The position numbers and the translations under genes are program-made. Of a stretch of DNA of 25,093 nucleotides, positions 1 to 9,331 are shown piece after piece (within the stretch, counting starts at the first letter, position 1; each line of letters starts with the position of its first letter). Source of the DNA: Acanthamoeba castellanii str. Neff (lineage: Eukaryota > Discosea > Longamoebia > Acanthamoebidae); contig NW_004457518.1 of assembly GCF_000313135.1 (NCBI RefSeq), positions 104,332 through 129,424 on the forward strand. The letters run 5' to 3'. Under the pieces are notes generated by a model. That model had not been told where the DNA came from. It searched no databases and saw only the letters and a program-made list of their open reading frames with translations.

Positions 1-1133
1 GGGGAGGGGGGAGGGGGGAGGGTGCATACGAGAAGCCAAAGTGCATCCAAGCGTTCAGGGTGACGTTGAAGGGCTGGTTCCCAGTTAATTCGAGCCCTTC
101 GGGGAACGTGACCTGGATAAACCGGCCTTGTGGGAGGCTTTGCGACACGCTGAACACCACCTGGTCCCCGCTCGATCTGATGAAGATGAGCTGCCCAGTC
201 CTGTCCCAGTTGAACCAGCCCGTGAACGACATCTCGCCCGTCTCGTACAACTTCCAAGGTCCCAGCTCTGGACCACGCACATGCGCGCACACACGCACGC
301 GCACACGGAATGAACGGCCATGTCAGCACGCCGCCGCCGCCACGCATTGGCACCACAGGCCGGCGCGGAAAGGAGAACCGGAGAGGGTTGGGGGGGGGGG
401 AGGAGGACGTACTGACTTCGATGCTTGGGTCAACCAAATTGAGGACTCCGGTGGAGCAGTTGCCGCGCGAGTGCTGCTGCCACGTTGCCTGGGACGGGTT
501 GGACGCGTCTTGTGTGGCCTGTTGTTGGTGTTGTTGGTGTTGTTGGTGTTGTTGGTGTTAAAGTGCATGGCCATTGGTGTTGGTGTTGTGTAGCGCAGCT
601 GCTGCCGCCGCCGCCGCCCCACCATAACCCAACCGGAGGGGAGGGGAGGGGAGGGGGCGGGGCGGGGGCGGGGGCGAATTACCATGTTGGTCAGGGGGAA
701 CCCTGCCACGGAGGGACACGTCCCTGACTTCATCAACAGGAAGTTCGTTTGACTCTCTAATCCCCCCCCACCCCCCACCCATGGTGGTTGCACCAAAGGC
801 CAAGTAACGTTAGAGAGAGAGAGAGAGGGGGGGAGGGGGTGGCAGGGCCGCATCACACCAAAATCCATGTAGGCCACGAGGGTGGCGGAACCCTGGTTCG
901 TCCAAAAGGCGGCGACGACGCACACGACGAGCAACACCAGCTGCACCGCACCGACTGTTGCTCCTCCCAAACAAACAAACAAACAAACAAAACCGGGACC
1001 AAGAAGCAATAAAAATAAAAACCAAGGGGACTGTTAGTAATCCCCACGTGGGCCTGCAGGGAGTGGAGGGAGGCAATGGTGGGCGGTGGCGGTGGCGTGT
1101 ACATGACGCTCGGAGGCCCATCCTCTCGGTCAT
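1..1133 (-). CDS. Secreted or signal-anchored protein of unknown function, 3' end outside window
   Basis: Five exons can be joined on the minus strand: 1133-1103, 954-859, 756-683, 518-413 and 267 to about 30. Donors are GTACAC, GTGTGA, GTAATT and GTACGT; acceptors are CAACAG, TTAG, CAACAG and CCAG, and all phases close. The start is the ATG at 1133; the short first exon gives MTERMGLRAS. A hydrophobic stretch follows at about residues 12-29 (core VQLVLLVVCVVAAFW), which reads as a signal peptide or type II anchor. The remainder is beta-rich, with two cysteines and N-glycosylation sequons (NCS, NVT), and a segment around SFTGWFNWDRTGQLIFIRS. Coding continues to the left edge, with a possible donor (GTATGC) at 29. 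I do not recognise the family. The upstream neighbour is also secreted and lies only 216 bp away, so the two could be related surface proteins. The exon chain is inferred, not transcript-supported. Confidence 0.55.
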
Positions 1134-1349
1134 GTTGTTGTTACGGTTTGTTGGGGGGAAGGATCCACCAGAATGAAGGGACCGAGTCATCTCGGGATTT
1201 GGGCCGGAAGCGTATATTAATTGCGGAGTTGTGGGGAGTGCCATTGGACCAATCGCCGTTTACGTTGGCAAATGAGAAACGATTTAATAATAAGCGTGTG
1301 GTGCTACAAGGGTGGGGGCAACGCTGGGCCCCTGGGGGCGCAAGAGCCA

Positions 1350-3202
1350 TCACCACGGGAGGAGGAGGAGGTGCTCAACGACGACGGAGACCAAGGCCGC
1401 GGGGCGGAGGAGGGCGCCGGAGGAGGCGTCGGCGGTGACGGTGGTGGGAGCCGAGGCGATGGACACGTTGTTGGCGCGCAGATCGGCGAGCTTGGCGCTG
1501 AGGGCCTTTTCCATGAAGGAGGCCCCGTCGGTACCGGAGACGAAGAAGTCCAGCAGCGTACCCTGCTCCGCAGCAGCGGACGCCCTCTCAGCGCTGCTGG
1601 TCGTGATCGTCACTTGGGCACGGCGGGCCTGTACGGGGGCGGGGGGCGGGGCGGGGCGGGAGGCGCATGCCTGGTGAGCCTTGGCGCCTTTCCCAGCGCA
1701 CGCGCGTGGTACACCCGTGGGGGCGCATGGGGCGGCGGGGCAAGTACCGCGACGATCTCGATCTGGGCGTCGAGCGGCAGCTGGAGGGTTGCAGAGACGC
1801 CGGAGATGAACCCGGCAGGGCTCAGGCTGTTGAGGTCCGTGGCGAGCGGGTAGCGCACCAGGTAGTCCGTCGGATTCGAGCCACCTGCGGTACCGCCGCC
1901 ACCGCCGCAACGGTCAGCCGACGGCGCAGCGAAAGCGCAGCTCCCCGCCGCCGCTCGCCGCCACCAAGATAGATCGATCACAGAGGGAAGGGAAGGGAGG
2001 GGAGCGCCGCACCGCCAGATCCGCCGGTGGTGGTGGTGGTGTTGCCCGCCGTGGTGGTGGTGGTGGTGGTGCCCGCCGTGGTGGTGGTGTTGCCCGCCGT
2101 GGTGGTGGTGGTGTTGGTGGTGTTGCCGCCCTGCGGTCGGTGCACCGTCCCCGTGGGCCTGCGCGCATGCGAGTCCCCGTGTGTGAGGAGGCGCTCAAGT
2201 AAGAAACCCAGCAGCCGACAAAATAACACATAATAACCAAAAATAATAACAAAAGAACAACAAAAAATAATAAATGAACAGAGCCATGAAGCGGCGCGCG
2301 CACCAGACGCAGGCGAGGACGCCCCTGGGGTCGGGTACGGTCCAGGCGTCGGTGGCGTTGACCTGGAGGGCCGGGTAGATGGTGCCCTTCGGCCGGATGC
2401 CGAGGTAGGCGGCGAAGTGGGTGCCGGTGATGTTGCTGCCGGCGATGCGGTAGGAGCCGTCATTGCTGGAGGGCTTGGAGCCGAAGCTGGCCACCGAGAG
2501 GAAGTAGGTGCCCGCGGAGAGGTTGAACGAGGGCGTGATGGCGCCGGCCACGCGGTAGAACGGGGCCGTGATCGTGGCCCCCGCCGGCGACACATTGTCG
2601 CTCCTGCTCACCTGGATCGCCCGCCCGCCCTCCCACCCGGGCAGCACGTCGCCCGGGAGCGACGGGTTGGTGGCATTGGCCTCGTAGAAGAACACCGCCA
2701 GGCTGAACACGGCATCATCACTCTTCTTCCGCGAGAAGATCATCGACAGACCCTGCACCTGCATAGTATTTATGTTTTTTATTTGTTTTTTTTTTTTTTT
2801 GCATTTCCGTGCACACGCGTCAGACACCGCCACGGAAAAATAAGGAGACCGATAAAATAGTGCGCGTGCGTCTCATCACCGTGTGAGGGGTGGTCGTGAC
2901 GAGGGGTTGGGTTGGTAGGCAGGTGGTACCTCGAACGAGCCCTCGCCGTCGAAGCGGAATGGGGCGGCGGCGAGCTGGCGTTGGGGAGAGGTGGAGTTGA
3001 CAAAGGGCGGGGAGTCGGGACCCACAAAGTAGGAGCCCGCGGCGTAGGCCAGGCACACGTCGTAGCTGTTCTTGCAATACGGCAGCTCCGGGCAGGCCGC
3101 TTCGCCCGCCGTCAAGGCCCATGGCTCGGCCAAGGCCGCGGATGACCCCGCAAACAGCAGCACCACCGCCAGAGCCACCGCCAGCTGTAGTTGTTGATGC
3201 AT
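1350..3202 (-). CDS. Secreted, Thr-rich-linker protein with hydrophobic C-terminus, unknown function
   Basis: The five-exon model is 3202-2930, 2758-2339, 2130-2013, 1884-1748 and 1628-1350, about 408 residues, ending in TGA. Donors are GTACCA, GTACCC, GTGCGG and GTACTT; acceptors end in CAG; phases close exactly. Residues 1-25 form a clear signal peptide (AVALAVVLLFAG, cleavage after ALA). Next comes a three-cysteine segment (ACPELPYCKNSYDVC), then a ~140-residue beta-rich exon with several N-glycosylation sequons (NATN, NLS, NIT, NAT). Exon 3 is a nearly pure Thr/Asn/Gly linker, mucin-like. Exons 4-5 hold a second globular part, and the protein ends in a hydrophobic tail (ALVSVVVEHLLLLPW) that could be a GPI-attachment signal. 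A cell-surface or cyst-wall protein is a guess; no family was recognised. The start Met is followed directly by the signal peptide, which supports that start. Confidence 0.6.
1884..2130 (-). repeat. Thr-rich low-complexity exon from an ACC/GGT array
   Basis: Plus-strand GGT/GTT/GCC triplets at about 2027-2123 form an interrupted trinucleotide array. Read on the minus strand between a CCGCAG acceptor and a GTGCGG donor they encode runs of threonine broken by Ala-Gly-Asn. The run is exactly one exon (2130-2013) of the secreted protein gene. The feature range also includes the following intron up to the next exon start. Confidence 0.6.
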
Positions 3203-3364
3203 CGTAGTCGTGTAGGGAACGAGGTACTGTTTGCTCCTCACATAATTGTATTGCTCTATACAAATTAATTGCCGATCGAGCACGCGGATTGGTTCTGCCG
3301 CTAGCCAACCACGAAGCACTTTTCTTCACCCATTTTCCACATTTTCTCCCGCGAAAAAGTGCCA
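3203..3364. other. Intergenic region upstream of the secreted-protein gene
   Basis: The stretch lies 5' of the minus-strand gene starting at 3202 and is moderately AT-rich compared with flanking exons. On the minus strand it presumably holds that gene's promoter and 5' UTR. A CCAAT-like element (CCAAC/GATTGG) occurs around 3290-3310, but I cannot assign a TATA box or initiator with any certainty. Confidence 0.3.
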
Positions 3365-3997
3365 ATGAACCTGTGGCAAATATGTGAGGCTGCAAACTAC
3401 TCCTCACACTCAACCTATTGATCTGTTCATGGTGCATTTGTTGTGGACATAGGAGGACTGGGAGCACCAAAGACCACAGGGACCCAACCAGCTGCCTGTA
3501 CATTGTGGTAGAAGCACAGCCTGGATGAGACCCATGTGATCACACAACCAGTGAAGCCAGACAATGGAGCCAGTGTGGCAATTGTGGGTAAGAAAGGAGC
3601 TGTGTGGGTTGGTGTGGTAAGTAAAACTAGGCATGCACACATGTATATTCCTTGACTGTATGAAGCAACAGATGGGTCCTACAACTCCCTCTTGTGTACA
3701 GATGTTTCACTGGATCTCAACAACCAGATAAGACCTGTGCTCTGGTCACAGCTTCTTAGCATGTGGAAAGGCTGGCCTGATCTTGATGGAGGGATTGGCA
3801 GGCTTGAAGCAATCTTCAATGCTCTCAACCATCCCTGAGGTGAGAATGAAGACCAACAAATGGACATCTTGCTCTGGCACCACATGCAGGTGATGATGAT
3901 TCTGGTTGTGAACTGCATGCCTGACTTTTTCTGCTCTTTTGTTTGTTTTCAATTTTTCTTCTCTTTTATTTGTTTTTGTTTTTTTTTCACAAAATAA
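3365..3997 (+). pseudogene. CpG-free dead reading frame with four in-frame stops
   Basis: From the ATG at 3365 one frame stays coding-like to about 3920 and then runs through T-rich sequence to TAA at 3995. It is broken by stops at 3419 (TGA), 3509 (TAG), 3653 (TGA) and 3836 (TGA). The open stretches between stops are 29, 47, 60 and 52 codons and contain protein-like segments such as DIGGLGAPKTTGTQPAA, VKPDNGASVAIVGKKGAVW and WPDLDGGIGRLEAIFNALN. I cannot find a CG dinucleotide from 3354 to 4002, although the flanks are full of them. Three of the four stops are TGA, as expected if CGA arginine codons lost their CpG. An apparent intron (GTAAGT at 3617 to CAACAG at 3671) would break the frame, so it was not used. 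No family recognised. The alternative is non-coding sequence that is open by chance. Confidence 0.45.
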
Positions 3998-4037
3998 ATA
4001 GACGTGCAACCCAAAAAAACAAAATCCATCTTGTGAG

Positions 4038-5504
4038 ATGGCCACGAACACGACCGTGGCGCAGCTGAGAAGGGCCGAGCTGCTGCACGTTGCTATCGCC
4101 CGCAATAGTTTCGAGCTGGTGCGGGAGCTCCTCGAGACCTACAGCCTTGACCCCAATACCAAATCATCCAAAGGCCTCGCCCCCCTTCACTTGGGTACCT
4201 ACCCCTTCCGCCTTCCCCTCCCGTGGTTCCTTCTTCTTTTTCTTCTTCTTCTTCTTACTTCCCTGGGTGTACCTATCCCTGGCTCGTGACTCATGCCGTA
4301 TGTGTGTGTATATATGGTGTGGTGTGCGGGGTGCGTGCATGCGTGGCTCTTTGCCAGCGGCGTGGGAGGGGAACGTGGCGCTGGTGGTGTATCTGCTGGT
4401 GCACAAGGCCGAGGTGGGCCTCGCGGAGGAGGGTACGGGGTGGACGGCCCTCCACCTGGCGGCGCGCCGAGGGCACGAGGAGGTATTCGCGGCTCTCGTG
4501 GAGGCCGGTGCCGACCTGCACGGGCGCGACCGCTTCGGATGTTCGGTGCTGGCCTACGCCGTGCTCGGGGGCAGCGCTGCCATCGTCCGCTTTCTTTTGG
4601 AGAGCGGCCTCGACGTCAACCACCGGCGGCCTTCCACGTCGCTCCCGCTCCCATCCGCCTTGGCCGCCGTTGCGCCGTGCGCCTCGGCGCTCCACCTGGC
4701 CAGCGCGCGGGGCGACCCAGAGCTGGTGCAGCTCCTGCTTGACCACGGCGCCCACGCGAACCTCCGGGACGACGCCGGTCGCACGCCGCTCTCGTGCGCC
4801 GTGCTCCATCTGCACCGGTACACCGGCGCACCACCACCACCACCCCTCTCCCCCCTCTCCCCAAGCAAGCAAGGCCCCCATGCACGCACGCAGCTCTCGC
4901 TCGTCTGCTTGGCCTGTGCAGCTCCTCCCCTCCCTGGCGGCCTGCGCGCGTGCGGGTCCTCACCACCACCATCCGTGGTGGCTGGCGGTGGCTGGCGGGT
5001 GCGCGTGTGCAGAGACGTGGCAGCGCTCCTGCTCGCCCACGAGAGGTCCGGCGTCGATTCGGTGGACAGCGCAGGTCGCACCGCCCTCCACCACGCGGTC
5101 GGCCTGGCGGCTCGTGCCACGCGCGAGGAAGCACGCGCTGCCGCCTGGGGCATCGTGGTACCACCGCCCAACCGCCTCCCCACCCTCCCGTCCCGCTGCC
5201 TCCTCCTCCCAACCCAACCCAACCAAGTTCGCCTTCGAGCTCATGATACGGTGACGCACCTTTGGGTGGGGGGGGGGTAAATACACAGGAGCTGCTGCTG
5301 CACCACGGAGCCGATGTGGAGGCCAAGGATCAGCAGGAGGCGACACCCCTCTCCCTCGCCGCCGACGGAGCGGTGGACATGCAGAAGCTACTTGTGAGCT
5401 TGGCACGGCAGCATAGGCGGCGGACGGCCAGCTCCGTGATCTGCCTGTCGGTGATAGGGCTTGCCACGAGCTTTGTCATGCTGTCCCGGCTACGCGGTTC
5501 GTAA
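4038..5504 (+). CDS. Ankyrin-repeat protein with C-terminal transmembrane anchor
   Basis: Four exons, 4038-4194, 4358-4817, 5013-5157 and 5289-5504, give 325 residues ending in TAA. Donors are GTACCT, GTACAC and GTACCA; acceptors are GCCAG, TGCAG and ACACAG. Joining exon 1 to 2 recreates the ankyrin signature APLHLAAWEGN, and joining exon 3 to 4 recreates GIVELLLHHGADVEAKD, which strongly supports both splices. About seven ankyrin repeats are visible (for example TALHLAARRGHEEVFAALVE and ASALHLASARGDPELVQLLL). The last ~25 residues contain a hydrophobic span (VICLSVIGLATSFVMLS) followed by a short basic tail, so the protein is probably tail-anchored with repeats in the cytosol. Ankyrin repeats bind partner proteins; the partner here is unknown. 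An AATAAA at 5597-5602 lies about 95 bp past the stop. Confidence 0.8.
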
Positions 5505-5699
5505 AGAGGGGAGGGGGAGAGAGAGAGAGAGAAATGGGCCGCCGACAGGCGTGTGTCAAGCTTGCACAGTGGCACGAGGTCTGCCAGACAACTGTAAATA
5601 AAACATTGGACAATCGTCCCCCCCCCGAGGTGTGTGTGTTCTGGTGCGACCCGACGTCTGGTGGTCGTGTGGACGACGTCCGCCGGGAGCTAGCTAGTT
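5505..5699. other. Convergent intergenic region with plus-strand polyadenylation signal
   Basis: 195 bp separate the ankyrin gene (plus) from the RhoGAP gene (minus). It holds a GA-rich run at 5510-5534, an AATAAA at 5597-5602 that fits the ankyrin mRNA, and a C8 run near 5620. I see no minus-strand AATAAA for the RhoGAP transcript. Confidence 0.5.
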
Positions 5700-8600
5700 C
5701 TAGAGGGGCACGGTGTCAGGTGGGAAGAGCGTGCGGCAGTGCTGGACGAGGAGTTTGACCAGCGTATTGACTGCCCCGGCGTCCACGATCAGGCGATCGG
5801 CGGGCGCGTCGGGGGGTGCTCGCATCACCTGTGTGGTTCGAACAGCGCGGGGCACGTGGAGTGGACCGTGAGTCCGTCGCACCCCCGGGCGGGCGGGCGG
5901 GCGGGCGGGGACGTACATTGGGTCCGACCACGATGGCCAAGTTGTTGACGTTCATGAGATTCTTGTCCGCATTCTCGGCAACTCGCCCCAGCAGGGTGTA
6001 GAGCCGCGCGCTCAAGATGTAGTTCTCCGTTGGCAACTCCCGCACCAGCGCTGCTACCTCGTCCCTGAAGGGGCACGCACGCACGCACGCCCGAAAAGCG
6101 CGCGCGCGCAACGCCGTGCAGCACCTGAGGTGAGCACCGCACTTGCCCGCGGGCCAAGACATCCCCCCCCCTATTGCTGGTGCTGGTGCTGCTGCTGCTA
6201 CCAGCGCCTTCTCATGCCTCCCTGCTGGGTGGTGGGCCTGGTGGCGGGTACCCTATATCCGTCCACTCGCGACTTCGCCGCACTGCGGTGATGAAGGGCT
6301 CGTAGAGGCGGAAAGTCATGAGTGGTTCGGGCAGTTCTCGAAGGTAGAGCTTCAGCAGACCCGCCACCGTATGCACTTCCGCGAAGCCCAGATCCACGTC
6401 TTCCCCTGCAGCGCATCACACACGCACATGCAGCCGACACAACGCCAACACAAGTGGCGTAGTAAGGCCACACATTTCATCTCAGCCGAACACACGGGGA
6501 TCACCAAGGTCGCGGCCCACGAAATGGCGGGCGGCGACGGCAGGCGAGAAGGCACGCACCTCGGTCGAAACGCTGCTTGAGCTCGTTCAGCAGAGCCGTG
6601 CTGCCAGACACTCGGAATATGCCCTCCAGCTCCACCCCTTAGCGTGTGTGGCCACGATCGCAGGTGTGTGTGTGTGTGTGTGTGGGCGCCGCGCCGCAGA
6701 GGGGGGGGGGTGAGGCGAGGCCACGCCAAGAGCCAAGTGCACGGGAGGGTACCGCGAGTGTCGAGCACTTCGAAGGCGCGCTCGCACACGATGGGCAGCA
6801 GCGAGGTCGTGGGGTTACGCGCGCACCCAGCCGCCAGCGGAAGGCCGAACAAGGGGGTGGCGCGGCTCTCGCGATTGAAGGTGAGCACCTCGTCCGGCAG
6901 CGTAAGTTGGTCCGGGCGGATGTACTGTTGTTGCGGATCCGGAGGGAGGAAGGGGAGGGAAGAAGCCACGAATGGAAGCCAACGGCGTGAGGCCACGGCG
7001 CAGCGTAAGCGGGCGATGAAGCGGGAGTGGAGAACGGAGTGGGCGGTGGACAGATGTGGTGGCTGGTGGCTGGTGGCGCGGGGGGGAGGGATAGAGCGGA
7101 AGAGGAGGGAGGGGGGGGGCAAGTGCACCCACCTGGTAGATATCGGTGACTTGGTCGATGTAGACAAGCTTCTTCCAAAATTTGCTGGAGATGAAGGGCT
7201 TGAAGAGCTTGAGGGTCATGCGCACGAGCGTCGAGGCGTGGATGATGTAGGCCGCTTTGAGGTTCTTCTTGTACTTGCGCTGCACCGGTGAACCCCAATC
7301 GGGGGGGGGGTGAGTTGGTGACCACTCGGCCGAGAGCATTGGGCAGCGGCGGGGGGCGGGGGGCGGGAGCGAGTGGGGGCGAGGCATGATCTATCTATTT
7401 ATCTATCTATCTATCTATCTATATACCTGGAACATGCCGTAGGCCTTGCGGAGCCAGGTGAAGGGCGGGCGGTGGGCGGTGGTCATGTGCGTCTGGCAGA
7501 AGACCAGCGCGTACTCTTCTTCCACCAGCTGCGCGCCACCCGACCAGCGAACAGCGATCAGAAGGGCATGAGGTACGAGAGAGAATGAGAGATGAGAGAT
7601 GAGGTTGGCAACACCGACTCGGTGTCACAGGGGCGCCCGCGCTGCGTGGTTGGCCAAGAGAACCATCATTGGGGGAGGGGGGGCACCTTGTCCATGACCT
7701 TGATGATGTAGAGCAGGAGTCGCTCGAAGTCGACCTTCTCGCCCAGGTTGTACAAAGTGAAGACCACCACCTGCCTTCCGAGCTTGTCCCGCCCGGCCTT
7801 GTAGAGCGCCTGCCGCTTCTCCAGGTCATCGAAGTCCTGCAGGGCCAACCCCCGCGTAATATTAATAGAAATATAAGAAACATTAACCCCACCACCACCA
7901 CCAGCCGAAGAAGTATGAATCAGTTCATCAGGAATAGGGGGGGTGGTCCTCCTCCCCCCTCCACCCACCCAGTATTGTGGGCCTTCTCCAGCAGCAGCAG
8001 CAGCAGCAGCAGCAGGATGCAGGTGTGGTGGTGGTGGGTGTGGGGGGGGCGAAGTAGGGGGGGGTACCTCCTTGAGGGCAAGCTCCCGAAGCTTCTGGTA
8101 GTCCGCCTCGCCCTTGTTGTTCCTCTCCCTGCACGCGCACAAGCACCACACACGCGCGCGCGGCGCGCATGGAAACAGGAGCACCCATTCGGTTAGCCGC
8201 CAGCCGCCACCGGGACCGGTGTGTGGGAGGAGGATTGGGGGGCGGGGGTTACTTGCGCAGATCGGCGGTGGCGGTCAGGGCGGGAGTAGGCAAGAGAGGG
8301 AGAGGTCCCGTGGGTGCCCGGCCCCTGTGCGGCGGCGCTGTGCCCACCATCGCGTTGGTGGTGGTGCCGCCCGAGGAAGGAGGCCATCTCACCACAGCGG
8401 CCGAGGCAGCGGAGGCCAGCTGCGGCGCAGGGCGGGGGCCGCCGCCGCCGCCGCCCAGGTGATCACGCAGAGCCGTAGAGCCCACGGCGATGGAATAGCG
8501 CCGCGCCGATCTGCCTCTACCCGCGGTCGTAGGCACCGACGGCGACGACGAAGAAGACACGGCGCTGCCCATCGTCGTTGTTGTCGTCGTTGTCGTCGTC

Positions 8601-9064
8601 GTCATGGACGCCGAGGCACTTGCATGGAGGCCTCCAGGCAATGGAGACGACGCCGACACCGCAGAGGGCGCGGGTGGGGGGAAGGTGGACACACCCTCCC
8701 AGTTTGGCGCGTGGGTGGGCACCACGGGGAACGCCAACCACTCGTCGTCGTCGCCGCCGCCGCCGCCGGCACCACCAGAGGCCACAGCAGGAGGAGGAAG
8801 GCCTTCGGCGGCATCTTGGGTGCCGACGGGAGGTGCCACAGTGGCGGCAGCGGTGGTGAGGGAGGCCAGGCGGGAGAGGAGGTGTGGGTCGAACTCTCCC
8901 GCGCGGCGTTTGTTTCGCGGGTGGTGGTCGGGAGCGGCAAGGTCAGGCTCGCAAAGCGCAAGGAGGCGGCCCTCCTCCTCGGAGGACGCGGTCATGACGT
9001 GGTCTGCTGCTGCACCACCGCCACCATCGCCGCCGTCCTGCTGCCGCTGCTGCTTGCGCTCCAT
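5700..9064 (-). CDS. p50RhoGAP/ARHGAP1-like protein: Sec14-like BCH domain plus RhoGAP domain
   Basis: Ten exons: 9064-8253, 8128-8068, 7836-7687, 7528-7427, 7279-7133, 6924-6753, 6637-6560, 6405-6252, 6064-5917, 5828-5700. Phases close to 650 residues ending in TAG. Residues 1-270 are low complexity (Gly, Ala, Ser, a run of ten Thr) with an RRYS basophilic kinase-like site at 188-191. Residues ~272-424 match the CRAL-TRIO/BCH module of Cdc42GAP ([20 protein letters not shown], then YALVFCQ, then the [13 protein letters not shown] strand and [14 protein letters not shown]). Residues ~440-650 are a RhoGAP domain: EGIFRVSG with the arginine finger at about R490, then [16 protein letters not shown], then [13 protein letters not shown]. 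It should accelerate GTP hydrolysis on a Rho/Rac/Cdc42 GTPase, with the BCH domain targeting membranes or small GTPases. The least certain join is 6252/6064. It is divergent from the U-box gene 267 bp away. Confidence 0.88.
7391..7421. repeat. (TATC)n microsatellite in a RhoGAP intron
   Basis: A tetranucleotide run, TATC/ATCT with one TTTA interruption, lies in the RhoGAP intron immediately after the GTATAT donor at 7426 (minus strand). Confidence 0.85.
7989..8015. repeat. (CAG)9 microsatellite in a RhoGAP intron
   Basis: Nine CAG units lie inside the intron between 8067 and 7837 of the minus-strand RhoGAP gene. On the transcript they read CTG and are outside the coding exons. Confidence 0.85.
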
Positions 9065-9331
9065 CCTCAATCCTGTTTCTGATTTCGTATCTTACTATTT
9101 TCATTTTATACTCTTTTGTTCCTCTCGTGCGTTGCCCTCTTGGTGTGAAATTTCACAGCCCCCCCCCGTACTTGGTGAGTTTTCGTTTGGGCCAAACAAA
9201 CAAAGATAGGAAGAGAGGAGAGATCTGAGAGCAAGAAGATCGGCCAACATCGGTGCACCAACTGCTTGCCTGAAACAAACAAAACCCCATCGATCTGACC
9301 CAGCTAGGAGTCCTGCCTGTTCCCTCGCAAG
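9065..9331. promoter_or_regulatory. Divergent intergenic region between RhoGAP and U-box genes
   Basis: The RhoGAP start (minus, 9064) and the U-box start (plus, 9332) are divergent and share 267 bp, so this must hold both core promoters. It is AT-richer than the exons, with TTTTATACTC at about 9104-9113 and repeated CAAACAAAC blocks at 9194-9200 and 9274-9283 on the plus strand. No specific factor site can be assigned. Confidence 0.45.

Noticed and set aside
323..3503. The two secreted-protein genes on the minus strand being one gene
   Set aside because: The upstream model ends at an in-frame TGA at 1350 after a hydrophobic tail, and the downstream model has its own ATG and signal-like segment at 1133, with AT-rich promoter-like sequence between them.
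3365..3997. A living gene with reassigned stops or a nuclear copy of mitochondrial DNA
   Set aside because: All neighbouring genes use the standard code with TGA as a terminator, TAG is also in the frame, and complete CpG loss fits decay better. A viral origin is possible but nothing in the sequence shows it.
5218..5252. A micro-exon in the ankyrin gene before the last exon
   Set aside because: Neither frame entry phase fits, and the direct join already yields a perfect ankyrin helix.
6352..7325. Long single minus-strand frames across the middle of the RhoGAP gene
   Set aside because: They merge exon and intron sequence. Only the parts between splice sites match the RhoGAP/BCH families.
8114..9082. 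Long plus-strand frame opposite RhoGAP exon 1
   Set aside because: It is Arg/Ala/Gly low complexity, the shadow of the GC-rich coding exon on the other strand, with no domain.
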